DNA of 27,640 bases from Ophiothrix spiculata. Lineage: Eukaryota; Echinodermata; Ophiuroidea; Amphilepidida; Ophiotrichidae. Both the position numbers and the translations under genes were made by a program. The notes under the pieces were generated by a model, which worked only from the letters and a program-made list of their open reading frames with translations, made no database searches and was not told the origin of the DNA. Below are positions 21,801 through 27,640 of the stretch, piece after piece. Where the stretch lies: NCBI GenBank assembly GCA_000969725.1, contig JXSR01S002584.1. One strand, written 5' to 3'. Numbering within the stretch: position 1 is the first letter of the stretch; each line of letters begins with the position of its first letter.

Positions 21801-24800
21801 GTGACATTTGTTCCTTCTAGAAGTTTCAGAAGTCCTTGTTGAACGCCTTCTCCGCCAACGTCTCTCAATTGGTGAACACCGGGAATAGTGCCAAGCTTGT
21901 CAACTTCATCCAAGAACACTATACCTGAAAGATGGATAAGAGAATAAATTTGAAATTTCCGTCTTCTGAAAGATCATAGAGACAAGACAATCAATTTCAT
22001 ATTGTATAGACTTACCAGGTATACACCCCGGGGTATACACTGTATGCAGCGCTCCAAAAAGGAGCATTCGCACAGGGGTCAAATACCTTAACTTTGACTT
22101 CCGAACCATGGAGCAATTAGAATAAAGTTTCTTGCCCAAGGAAACAAGGAGATGATGGTCTGACTGGGTCTCGAATCAAGAGGCTCTGTAATTTAAGAAC
22201 AAGTCCTGGGCTCTTATAGTCCTGGCACCATGACTAGACTTGGTGTCAAGTCATGGGAATTATGTGTAGTAAAACTGCCATTTAAGCTTTCTAAGTTTTG
22301 ACATGAAATTTTTGAAAAATAAAAAACGTAAAAAAATTCCTCTCACCATTGGCAACATCTTTTAATAGTGAAGAATCATAACAAACATGATTAAAACCCA
22401 AAGATGAAATTTATCACCCAAAATCTGGATTTAAACAAAGTTGAGGTTGTCAAATTTGGAAACCCAATGTTACAAGATACAAGGTAAGTTTGGGCTCCAA
22501 AATCACACATTTTGATTCTAAATTTTAACAAATCACCTATCATGAGATGCACAAGACTCTGAAGGAGCATACTGATTATAAAATTTGTGAACAGCTTCAA
22601 TATTTTGGTTGAATTTGAGGTGTTGACTTAGTCCGAAGATGATTTGTATTGATGCTTAAATGGCAGTTTTACTACATAGCATTTCCCATGACTTGACACT
22701 AAATCAAGTCATGGTGCCAGGACTAGGGCTCTAAGTTAACCCCTCAGCCACGCTCCCCTCACATAACTAAGACATATCAAAGGAAACTAAAAAGGAAATT
22801 GCCATTTGCTAAAATCTTGTTGCTGCGCATAGGGCCTGGGAGTGCGCGAACAATCTTTGTGGAGGAAAACCAAACACAAGTCTGTGAGATTGAACACATA
22901 TCTTAATATGGCTAGACAAACTAAAGTCAAATGATCAAGTATAAATGGTCTGTTTCCATTGGTTAATTGCACCAACTCTTATTTCATGATGGTTTCAGAG
23001 TTGAAAAATAGCATTTCCTATGGGGGGGGGGGGGGAGATGTAATTTGAATTGACCCTTGAGGATCACCCCACACTTAACCCTGCTGTGCTTTCCCTACAT
23101 CATAATCTGCATTGGCAAGCAATTTGGTAATAAATGAATCAATATCTTCACCGACATATCCAGCCAGAGTCATGGTAGTACAATCACACATTGCAAATGG
23201 AACATCAAGGCAATGAGCCATTTTTTGGGCCCAAGAATTGACCCTTGAGGAACACTCCACTTACCCTGCTGTGCTTTCCCTACATCATAATCTGCATTGG
23301 CAAGTAATTTGGTAATAACTGAATCAATATCTTCACCGACATATCCAGCCTGAGTCATGGTAGTACAATCACACATTGCAAAGGGAACATCAAGGCAATG
23401 AGCCATTGTTTGGGCCCAAGAATTGACCCTTGAGGAACACTTCACTTACCCTGCTGTGCTTTCCCTACATCATAATCTGCATTGGCAAGTAATTTCGTTA
23501 TTATTATCAATATCTTCACCGATATATCCAGCCTGAGCCATAGTAGTACAATCACACATTGCAAATGGAACATCAAGGCAATGAGCCATTGTTTGGGCCC
23601 AAGAATTGACCCTTGAGGAACACTCCACTTACCCTGTTGTGCTTTCCCTACATCATATTCTGCATTGGCAAGCAATTTGGTAATAACTGAATCAATATCT
23701 TCACCGACATATCCAGCCTGAGTCATGGTAGTACAATCACACATTGCGAATGGAACGTCAAGGCACTGAGCTATCGTTTGGGCTAGTAGAGTCTTCCCTA
23801 TAAAAATAATTTCATATTGTACCTATTGGTCAACAATCAAAATCAACAGAAACCATGCATATTCTGCAAAAATTTTACACTTTACACTCGGGTAAAAATG
23901 CAAATTTCTCTTTCAAAATCCGAAATAGATTATAAATCACAAATCTTCATGAATATCTAACCATGACCTAGAAATAATGAACTATGCATGATTTAATGCT
24001 CTAATGTAAGAATGACAAGATACAGTATAAAGGAACATATGTTCTTGATCTTCAAAATTTTGCAGTATCAAACAAAAATAAAAATATTGCAAATTTATTC
24101 ACTAAAATTAAAAATATTTGTAAACTTTGGAGAATGGATGTCTCACACACATAATTATCAAATTTGAACTAATCAACAATAATAGGTGCACCGTCCAATT
24201 GCTTTGAATCTTTTTAATATATTCTTCTTTACTCTGCTACGGACTTTACCTGACCCAGTAGGTCCCAACAGTAGAATATTACTCTTCTCCAGCTTGAGTT
24301 GATGCGTAAGAGACTCCAAGACCTGTGCGCCTCGTTGTTTCTGTGGCTTGTTACTGTCGGAGGTGATCGTATCTGATCCTGCTGTACGCAGTATACTCTG
24401 ATGAAATATCTCGAGTGGATTTACTGGAGGAGAATACGGATTGTCACCAACTGAAATAAAACAGAAGATTAGAAATGAAGTGTTACTAATACACACCCCA
24501 CCGGGGGGGGGGGGGGGGGGATGTACTCAAATTTGGTTTAGGTAGGGACATGCCTCTGAAAAATTTGGAAAGCCACCCATCCAAATACCAATTTTTAAGA
24601 AAAAATAAATTTTGAGCCAAATTTAATCAAAAATCTCATTCTCATTTTTTCTGTCCAAATTTGCGGCATTTGGCTCAATTTTCTGAATATTTTGAAAAGA
24701 AAACCCATCAAAATACCTCCTTTTGGAATACAAGAAAGCCTAATTTTGCTACCCGAATTTATGGCGCGTCCCCATAACCCCTTTTGTTCTTAAATATTTT

Positions 24801-26078
24801 TTGTTTTACAGCAGAGCAGTAATTATCTCAATTCACAATGATGAGAACTTGTTGTCTGTTTGTGTACGTATTATGTAATTGACTGATTTAAGAAAGTACA
24901 TCTATCACCCGAATAAAAGTTATTAGGCCAAATAAAATTTCGTCTCCGAAACCCACGCGCATTGCTATGTAAAAATTAATTTAGCGCGTAGAGCTACGCG
25001 CTGGTCTGTCTCTCTTTTTTTTATCGAGAGTAATCAAGCGATCGACCGCCGTCCGGGTTGCTGTCATTTGCTGTTGCAATTTTACGTTTTATTTCAACTG
25101 TCAAGACTTCCCATAGTTAAAACGGGCGGGATTTTACTTAGAAACTGGCCACTTCACACACGTAAGTTAGGCGATCAAAATTTTAGAGCATTACAAAAAA
25201 AAGAAGAAATATCGCATACCACATCATAGATAATTTCCTAAAAAAATAAAAAATTGCATACCGCACAGCGCTTTTGCAGATGGTTTCTGAGACAAACCTG
25301 TTTTTTGTTAATATGCTTCATGACTGTACACTGCAACAGAAAGAACCTTCTTGGCTATGTACCTACCTTTAATGTCGGCCTTGTCAATTTCAGCTGCATG
25401 GTGAGTATTGGCACTTGATTGGGGAATGTTGTTGATACGCTTATAATGATTGTACACTGCTACAGAAAGAACCTTCTTGGCCTCCTCTTGACCGACTACA
25501 AATTTATTCAAGAATTCATAAATCTGGAAGAGATAGAGATGCAAATATAAAATGTTATTTCACAAACTCAAACTTGGAGTAGAGAGATTCTATGACTTCT
25601 GACACGCCATAAGGATAAAAAAAAGGGGGGGGGAAGAAGAACTCTCACAAACACAAATGGGTTTCATGAGGCCAAAAATGCCCTTTCTCCAAGCTGAAGG
25701 ATAAGATACTTCAGATTTCTTATCAGAGTGAAGTAAGGGTTGATATTGATAGTAAATTGTTGCAAAGTAGAGGCGAGTGAATGATATATTGCAAATTAAT
25801 TCTCTCTCAATTTGAGCCATTTCTGTGTAATTTTTTGTACTTTTTTGGATTCATCACACACCATTAAGATTTATTTAGAGCATTTTCATTCTAAGTGGAA
25901 TCTAGGCTAGTCCCTTTAATTATCAATGATTTAAATACCTTCTTTGGTGATGGCGGCTTGCTGTTTACACATGGCTGGTTGTCTCCAGGTAACTCAACAG
26001 TTTTGATATAACTCTCAGCCTGTGTCATAGCAGTGAAGAAATTATGGCAGTTTCCACACTTGACAAATCTGGCAGAAC
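6680..26078 (-). CDS. CLPX: CLPX, mitochondrial ClpX-like AAA+ unfoldase (5' part missing)
   Basis: Eight minus-strand exons (26078-25939, 25523-25367, 24450-24250, 23797-23633, 21924-21668, 11963-11658, 10712-10620, 6841-6680) join in frame to 493 codons plus stop. Family knowledge: CLPX is a matrix AAA+ hexamer that unfolds proteins, feeds them to CLPP and also acts in haem synthesis. Seen in order: second zinc-finger pair CGNC, Walker A GPTGSGKT split by an intron, pore loop GYVG, Walker B VFLDEVDK, sensor-1 segment [16 protein letters not shown]-docking loop YLGFG, arginine-finger box EFCGRFP, sensor-2 GARGLR, and a C-terminal PxYIR segment. Human CLPX is about 633 residues, so roughly 100-140 N-terminal residues are missing: presequence, start and first CxxC. 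Every junction is GT-AG and phase-consistent. The order and motifs leave little doubt about identity. No other host gene is visible nearby. Confidence 0.96.
6903..8360. repeat. Three copies of a dispersed repeat, one inverted
   Basis: A segment reading GGTCATATTGG, GTTAAT and CTGCTTGTTG, then a TACTTCAAGATTTACAGAGTA tail, is seen at about 8225-8360 (plus) and about 7170-7290 (plus, diverged). Its tail is also at about 6903-6955 (minus). The copies at 6903 and 8310 are inverted relative to each other and could be the ends of one larger degraded element, or separate insertions. Confidence 0.6.
7450..7775 (+). mobile_element. CCGGGG-family MITE with 8-bp duplication and two internal hairpins
   Basis: It starts CCCAGGTAGGGGTAGGG and ends AAGTAACCCCCCGGG. 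It is flanked by AGACCTGC at 7442-7449 and 7776-7783, an exact 8-bp duplication. The interior has ACCCATCAATATACCAATTT as in the 571 copy. It also has a 15-bp perfect hairpin (7587-7601 with 7607-7621) and a 13-bp one (7644-7656 with 7663-7675), both built on AAGCACCCAATT. Confidence 0.8.
8643..8992 (+). repeat. Degenerate TTTAGTCCAA tandem repeat field
   Basis: Over twenty imperfect units of the form ATTTAGTCCAAT or CACTTGGTCCAA are packed into 350 bp. A higher-order unit of about 58 bp (CACCACTTGGTC ... ATTTTGATTATCATTTAGT) occurs at least twice between 8810 and 8926. It is noncoding. Confidence 0.9.
9084..9263 (+). repeat. Tandem duplication of about 98 bp
   Basis: ACCTTCCAAGCATT starts at 9084 and again at 9182. 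Both copies continue to GAGTTAAGGGGAGC then AATGAGAGTCAATGATATGA. The second copy is shorter by a small internal deletion. Confidence 0.85.
9726..10519 (+). repeat. Perfect 397-bp tandem duplication
   Basis: Two units (9726-10122 and 10123-10519) appear identical by eye, including an internal (AAAT)n stretch and an 86-codon open frame starting at 9821 and 10218. The identity means either a very recent duplication or an assembly duplication. The open frame resembles no known family and is not called as a gene. Confidence 0.93.
10620..10712 (-). CDS. CLPX: CLPX visible exon 7: sensor 2, small AAA+ domain
   Basis: This 93-nt exon is open after ACTTTCAG and before CATT/GTAAGT. It encodes [18 protein letters not shown] then [13 protein letters not shown], matching human [37 protein letters not shown] carries the sensor-2 arginine, which contacts ATP from the small domain. 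Both ends are phase 0. Confidence 0.94.
10713..11657 (-). other. CLPX intron between exons 6 and 7
   Basis: A 945-bp intron containing a degraded, inverted CCGGGG-family copy (11040-11180) and a CpG-rich stretch (11300-11460). Nothing else is recognised. Confidence 0.85.
11040..11180 (-). mobile_element. Degraded CCGGGG-family MITE, inverted
   Basis: Read on the minus strand it carries AGAGACCCATCCATGTATG and a CGCCCAAATTT segment, which align with GGGACCCATCCATATACC and GCCCAAAATT in the 571 copy. The ends and target duplication are not recognisable. Confidence 0.5.
11658..11963 (-). CDS. CLPX: CLPX visible exon 6: CLPP-docking loop and arginine finger
   Basis: Acceptor CTTACAG, donor GATGAT/GTAAGT. 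It starts [24 protein letters not shown] is the metazoan equivalent of the bacterial IGF tripeptide that docks on ClpP. A Ser/Thr/Asp-rich stretch follows, then [20 protein letters not shown] and [27 protein letters not shown] holds the arginine finger. It ends [19 protein letters not shown], which is in phase 0. An intron of about 9.7 kb separates it from exon 5. Confidence 0.96.
12415..13555 (+). mobile_element. CCGGGG-ended MITE (AAATGGCGTAA subtype), interrupted
   Basis: It starts CCGGGGGGACCGCTTGGAT and ends ATCCAGAGCGGTCCCCCGGG, so it has clear inverted ends. Flanks TGAAAATC (12407-12414) and TGAAAAAC (13556-13563) form an 8-bp duplication with one mismatch. Both arms contain AAATGGCGTAA motifs and align end to end with the 424-bp sibling at 19199-19622. 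The extra length is an inserted element at about 12588-13252. Confidence 0.82.
12588..13252 (+). mobile_element. LINE- or SINE-type 3' end nested inside the MITE
   Basis: The sequence between TTCTTAC and CAAAAATAGG is absent from the sibling element, which reads TTCTTACAAATTAGG there. It ends TAGTGCGCTATATAAACGCT followed by a (TTA)n tail. That CGCTATATAAA plus short-repeat tail is common at the 3' ends of invertebrate LINEs and their SINE partners. A 4-bp TTAC lies at both edges. It has no reverse transcriptase, so it would be a 5'-truncated copy. An 11-bp hairpin lies at 12918-12942. Confidence 0.65.
13779..14019. other. Assembly gap (241 N)
   Basis: A run of unknown bases. The 104 bases before it (13675-13778) are identical to the 104 after it (14020-14123), the pattern left when overlapping contig ends are not merged. 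The open frame running through it is meaningless. Confidence 0.97.
15841..15990. other. CpG-rich patch with imperfect hairpin
   Basis: GACACGGAC at 15900-15908 pairs with GTCCGTGTC at 15931-15939 inside a patch much richer in CpG than its surroundings. It may be the remnant of a foldback element. I do not recognise it. Confidence 0.4.
17953..18265 (+). mobile_element. GGCC-ended MITE with near-perfect 31-bp inverted ends
   Basis: It starts GGCCAAGTAACAAAAATAAC CAGTTGATCGT. The right end, reversed, is identical but for one base. Flanks TAA|GGCC and GGCC|TAA give a 3-bp TAA duplication. Like the 4199 element, this suggests PIF/Harbinger mobilisation. It contains no coding sequence. Confidence 0.85.
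19199..19622 (-). mobile_element. CCGGGG-ended MITE (AAATGGCGTAA subtype), uninterrupted
   Basis: This 424-bp element starts CCCCGGGGGTCGCTC and ends in a C run plus G. It is flanked by exact GTTACAAT copies at 19191-19198 and 19623-19630. The minus strand aligns along its whole length with both arms of the element at 12415-13555, giving an intact outline of that family. Confidence 0.85.
20014..20137 (+). mobile_element. Short MITE, AGGGGTG ends
   Basis: CCAGGGGTGGTGGAAAA on the left opposes TTCACACCCCTGC on the right. The interior GGCTGAAAATGAAAAAAAAA matches the element at 1498-1653. Confidence 0.5.
20352..20727 (+). mobile_element. DNA element with exact 11-bp target duplication
   Basis: It starts AGAGGATGATTTAAGCCCTT and ends AGGGCTTAAATCACCCTCT, inverted with one or two differences. 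GACCAAGTCCC lies immediately outside both ends (20341-20351 and 20728-20738). A duplication of 9-11 bp points to a Mutator-like (MULE) transposase, an inference from length alone. The 376-bp interior is noncoding. Confidence 0.87.
20886..21131 (+). mobile_element. Probable MITE with GATCACATAGAA ends
   Basis: GGCTACGATCACATAGAAC on the left opposes CTTCTATGTGATCACAGCC on the right. The interior repeats TATACAGG and GGCAC motifs in opposite orientation (GGTATACAGGGCAC and GTGCCTGTATAGC). Target duplication is not clear. Confidence 0.6.
21668..21924 (-). CDS. CLPX: CLPX visible exon 5: Walker B and sensor 1
   Basis: Acceptor TTTCAG, donor AAG/GTATGG, phase 1 to phase 0. It encodes [20 protein letters not shown] then [18 protein letters not shown], a variable hairpin, and [20 protein letters not shown] ending [15 protein letters not shown] is Walker B with the catalytic glutamate. 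[10 protein letters not shown] and the TTNILF segment carry ATPase and sensor-1 residues. It is very close to human CLPX. Confidence 0.96.
22050..22190 (-). mobile_element. tRNA-derived SINE relic
   Basis: On the minus strand GATTCGAGACC resembles a polymerase III B box. It is followed by CCTTGGGCAAGAAACTTTAT and TAATTGCTCC, a motif string typical of conserved SINE bodies in deuterostomes. The A box and tail are not identifiable. Confidence 0.45.
22217..22725 (+). mobile_element. DNA element with ~71-bp inverted ends
   Basis: The left arm (22217-22287) starts TAGTCCTGGCACCATGACT and runs to TAAAACTGCCATTTAAGC. The right arm (22653-22725) is its reverse complement with a few differences. GGGCTCTTA before and GGGCTCTAA after form a 9-bp duplication with one mismatch. 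Long ends and 9 bp fit Mutator-like elements, but the assignment is an inference. Confidence 0.83.
23041..23632 (-). pseudogene. Three tandem partial copies of CLPX exon 4
   Basis: Copies at 23450-23600, 23265-23417 and 23080-23232 repeat about 150 nt of exon 4, from the Ala-Gln codons to the donor. Each is followed by about 33 nt of spacer, giving a period of 183-188 bp. They encode [17 protein letters not shown] and [10 protein letters not shown] with few changes. The middle-upstream copy (23450-23600) is 2 nt shorter and frameshifted; the other two stay open. All lack the GGAAGACT start and the splice acceptor, so none can supply the Walker A lysine. The last copy has GTTAAG instead of GTAAGT at its donor. 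By eye, the copy at 23265 differs from the true exon at about nine positions, so the array is not a trivial assembly echo. Confidence 0.9.
23633..23797 (-). CDS. CLPX: CLPX visible exon 4: Walker A Lys-Thr and pore loop 1
   Basis: The acceptor is TTTTTATAG and the donor is CAGG/GTAAGT, a strong site. It starts GG AAG ACT, completing GSGKT, and continues [20 protein letters not shown] then [20 protein letters not shown] and [17 protein letters not shown] is the substrate-gripping pore-1 loop. This is the only copy in the local tandem array that has a splice acceptor and the Walker A lysine, so it is taken as the functional exon. Confidence 0.95.
24250..24450 (-). CDS. CLPX: CLPX visible exon 3: linker and first part of Walker A
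   Basis: It begins after TTTCAG and runs through a variable hydrophilic stretch ([18 protein letters not shown] ... [16 protein letters not shown]). It then reaches [17 protein letters not shown], nearly identical to human CLPX. The exon stops one base into the last glycine codon of Walker A at TCAG/GTAAAG, so the nucleotide-binding Lys-Thr lies on the next exon. Confidence 0.94.
24251..24300 (-). other. CLPX: Walker A motif encoding region of CLPX
   Basis: [12 protein letters not shown] ends the exon; the phosphate-binding loop is completed across the intron by the KT of the exon at 23797. An intron inside the P-loop is what makes the partial copies downstream unable to substitute for the true exon. 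Confidence 0.9.
24501..24796 (+). mobile_element. CCGGGG-family MITE, right end degraded
   Basis: It starts CCGG plus a long G run and TGTACTCAAATTTGG. It contains ACCCATCCAAATACCAATTTT, TTTGCTACCCGAATTTATGG and CGTCCCCATAA, in the same order as the 571 copy. The final C-rich end is lost, so no target duplication can be read. Confidence 0.75.
24930..25310. mobile_element. Possible GGCC-type MITE, CpG-rich core
   Basis: TTTCGTCTCCGAAACC on the left opposes GGTTTCTGAGACAAA on the right. The left edge reads TTA|GGCCAAATAAAA, like the GGCC-ended elements elsewhere here. The core is CpG-rich (GCGCGTAGAGCTACGCGC, a near-palindrome). The right boundary is uncertain. Confidence 0.4.
25315..25355 (-). 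pseudogene. Partial duplicate of CLPX exon 2
   Basis: Reading minus, this intronic stretch encodes [12 protein letters not shown] and matches 25439-25481 inside exon 2 over about 41 nt, with a few substitutions and a small indel near the 3' edge. It lies 126 nt away, just past the exon 2 donor, and would be read in frame if that donor were skipped. It is too short to be an exon by itself. Confidence 0.8.
25367..25523 (-). CDS. CLPX: CLPX visible exon 2: start of AAA+ large domain
   Basis: The acceptor is TTCCAG and the donor is G/GTAGGT. It encodes [19 protein letters not shown] then [13 protein letters not shown], the conserved start of the ClpX AAA+ domain (VVGQ...[15 protein letters not shown]). 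The exon then enters the low-conservation insert before Walker A. It ends in phase 1 and its last G joins TT of the next exon to make Val. A diverged partial copy of its middle lies directly downstream, at 25315-25355. Confidence 0.94.
25939..26078 (-). CDS. CLPX: CLPX visible exon 1: second half of zinc-binding domain
   Basis: The acceptor is a T-rich tract ending TTTAG. The exon starts with two bases of a split codon and ends at AAG before a GTATTT donor, in phase 0. It encodes [14 protein letters not shown], matching the second CxxC half of the ClpX-type C4 zinc finger (human STRFVKCEKCHHFF), then a linker ending PPSPKK just before the AAA+ module. The partner CxxC must be encoded upstream and was not found in this window. 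Confidence 0.9.
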
Positions 26079-26398
26079 CTAAACGCAAAAAACATGATAA
26101 GATATTTAAAATCTTATAGATCAATTCGACAGAACTATTACTGCGGTGTCCCTGCTGACGAAATGCAGTGTCCAGTGAATTGGATACGTCTCCTAAAGCA
26201 CAATGCATGCTGTCAAGTATAAAAGCATGCGTTACTTTTCTTATTCAAATGTCCTGGGAAGTGATAAAATTTTGTTGTTCTCTCAATAGAGGGCCAAACA
26301 CAGTAATCGCTTGGCGGATTCGTGCATAGCCCTACCTTTTTCCCCAAATTGTTTTGAGCAAGTCAATTTTGAATATCTGAAATTTTGAATTATTTTAC

Positions 26399-26476
26399 CT
26401 ATTAGAGGGGCGCGTGACTGAGCGGTGTTCTTGACAAATTTAGCGCTTTGACCAGTTCTGATTGCGCTTTGACTCA
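26399..26476 (-). CDS. Candidate upstream CLPX exon (78 nt)
   Basis: The segment sits between a TTTTTTTAG acceptor and an AG/GTAAAA donor, is open, and joins in frame to the exon at 26078 (ATA G|GT TCT). It encodes about 26 residues, including GQSAKFVKNTAQSRAP. At 78 nt with phase 1 at both ends, it could be included or skipped without a frame change. Against it: it has no cysteine, although the region directly before SARFVKC should carry the first zinc-finger CxxC. It may be a cassette exon, part of a divergent N-terminus, or a chance open stretch. Confidence 0.33.
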
Positions 26477-26593
26477 CTAAAAAAATAAATAAATAAATAA
26501 ATGAATAAAAACCAAATATATTTGAAATATATATACTCAAGAAAAAGTCACATTGGCAATTCATCCTATGCTTTATGTGGTGCATTGTAAGAA

Positions 26594-26660
26594 TTAGTTG
26601 CGAACTAGAGCATGGCACTCATAATACAGCTGTTTGCGGGTTCGAGCCCTGGTCGGTTCA
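26594..26660 (+). mobile_element. tRNA-like fragment with B box
   Basis: GCGGGTTCGAGCCCTGG fits a polymerase III B box, preceded by AGAGCATGGCACTCATAATA, which recalls a tRNA-Met-like D and anticodon region. No acceptor stem closes it, so it is better read as the head of a degraded SINE than as a tRNA gene. Confidence 0.35.
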
Positions 26661-27247
26661 CCTCTCCTCGTTTGGTGGGCATAAACTGTAGTACCATATA
26701 CTCTAATTGCTCTGTGGTTCAAAAGTCCCATATCTTTTTTCAATATTTCAAAAATCATTACCCATAAAAAATATCTTTTATCTTAAATTATAAATACATT
26801 AACAACAAAAGAAAGCATTGAAAACAAACAAATCAACAACAACAAAAATAGTTTTGTTTATCAAAATTTTTGTCTTCCATCCATTATGATCTAGACATAT
26901 TTTTTATGAAGGTCTAAAACATATAGTAGGGGTCCAAAATACATGCTCATTTTTTCACCAATCTCTTCCAATTTTTGGTCAAATTTTAATAACTTCTTAA
27001 GAAAATATATAACTGAAGTTTTGTTTCAATACATATTTCCACCAAAACAAATTCAGATTTCATCTTGAAGAGCACGTGCCCTATAATTGCAGATAAGGTT
27101 TCAGATAACAACCTGGAATAACAACTTATATAACTGGAAGTTAACCTCAGGACAAACACTAGTACTGCCCCACAAAGTAAATTGCAGTATGTGCATTATA
27201 CATAGCAGATACTTCAAACGTCCAATTTCACTTTAATCCAATCCCAT

Positions 27248-27491
27248 CTGCGTAGCCAGGATTGCGTACCCCCGGGGTTTCGCAATGAAACCTAGTACAA
27301 AACAGCGACGGGTCCAGGGAGACGCTAAGGGCACCTGCCTATACTGGAGGGGCCGCCAAATGTATTATTAGCAGTAATTAGGACTACTGCACCCTTTCTT
27401 CGTTGTTTTCCAATCGTTTTTATTTCTTTTTTATTTGTTGTAGACCCCCGGTGTGCGCAAGCCCCTTCACCACACCCTGGCTACGTCAATG
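27248..27491 (+). mobile_element. MITE with GCGTAGCCAGG ends and 8-bp duplication
   Basis: CTGCGTAGCCAGG on the left opposes CCTGGCTACGTCA on the right. AATCCCAT lies at 27240-27247 and 27492-27499, an exact 8-bp repeat. The ends differ slightly in their outermost bases. The class is probably hAT-like by duplication length. Confidence 0.65.
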
Positions 27492-27640
27492 AATCCCATG
27501 GTAAAAAGTTATATCAACACATGTTTGATATGGTAGATACTGCCTAAGTTATGAAATAGCAATGACTGTCTGCTCAATTTAGCAGGACTGTTCCAAACGA
27601 AAAGGAAGTACCTTGCAATATATTTGCAATGTACATACTG

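Larger units (their letters stand above)
21925..23632 (-). other. CLPX intron between exons 4 and 5
   Basis: A 1.7-kb intron carrying the pseudo-exon array (23041-23632), a long-TIR element (22217-22725), a SINE relic (about 22050-22190) and a 14-base G run near 23023. Confidence 0.85.
24451..25366 (-). other. CLPX intron between exons 2 and 3
   Basis: A 916-bp intron containing a CCGGGG-family MITE (24501-24796), a possible second MITE (about 24930-25310) and the partial copy of exon 2 (25315-25355). Confidence 0.85.
26480..27640. other. Region upstream of the visible CLPX exons
   Basis: It holds an (AAAT)n stretch (26480-26505), the tRNA-like fragment and the MITE at 27248-27491. I looked for a Cys-x-x-Cys encoding segment with splice sites, the missing zinc-finger half, and found none. 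Confidence 0.5.

Noticed and set aside
23080-23600. Mutually exclusive alternative exons of CLPX
   Set aside because: The copies lack an acceptor and the Lys-Thr of Walker A, one is frameshifted, and the unit is not a multiple of three.
26594-26660. A functional tRNA-Met gene
   Set aside because: The B box and a CAT-like loop are present, but no acceptor stem or proper anticodon stem closes, so a SINE relic is more likely.

Overview
This is an AT-rich animal nuclear window with long introns, GT-AG splicing and many interspersed repeats. It contains one host protein gene, on the minus strand: the mitochondrial unfoldase CLPX (ATP-dependent Clp protease ATP-binding subunit ClpX-like). The repeats suggest a marine invertebrate deuterostome (echinoderm or hemichordate). 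That is an inference from repeat style, not a species call.

Layout. 1-6679 lies downstream of CLPX and holds mobile elements and tandem repeats, including a Penelope-like element (2817-3720) between inverted terminal repeats that carry hammerhead-ribozyme-like sequence. 6680-26078 holds eight CLPX exons that join without a frame break into 493 codons plus stop, from the second half of the zinc finger to the C-terminus. A ninth, weaker candidate exon lies at 26399-26476. The start codon, mitochondrial presequence and first zinc-finger CxxC are not visible and should lie beyond 27640. The longest intron (11964-21667) contains several elements and a 241-base assembly gap.

The introns are crowded with small non-autonomous DNA transposons. 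Many can be delimited from inverted ends and target-site duplications: a CCGGGG-ended family with 8-bp duplications, GGCC-ended elements with 3-bp TTA/TAA duplications, an element with an exact 11-bp duplication, and one with long (about 70 bp) inverted ends and a roughly 9-bp duplication.

The most unusual host-gene feature is at 23041-23797. The CLPX exon that supplies the Walker A lysine and the pore loop is followed by three further diverged copies of most of itself, in tandem with a period near 185 bp. The copies lack the acceptor side and the Walker A residues. A second CLPX exon (25367-25523) also has a partial copy just downstream. I found no operon-like system, CRISPR, intact viral element or clearly new molecular machine. 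The points of interest are gene-structure oddities and mobile-element biology.
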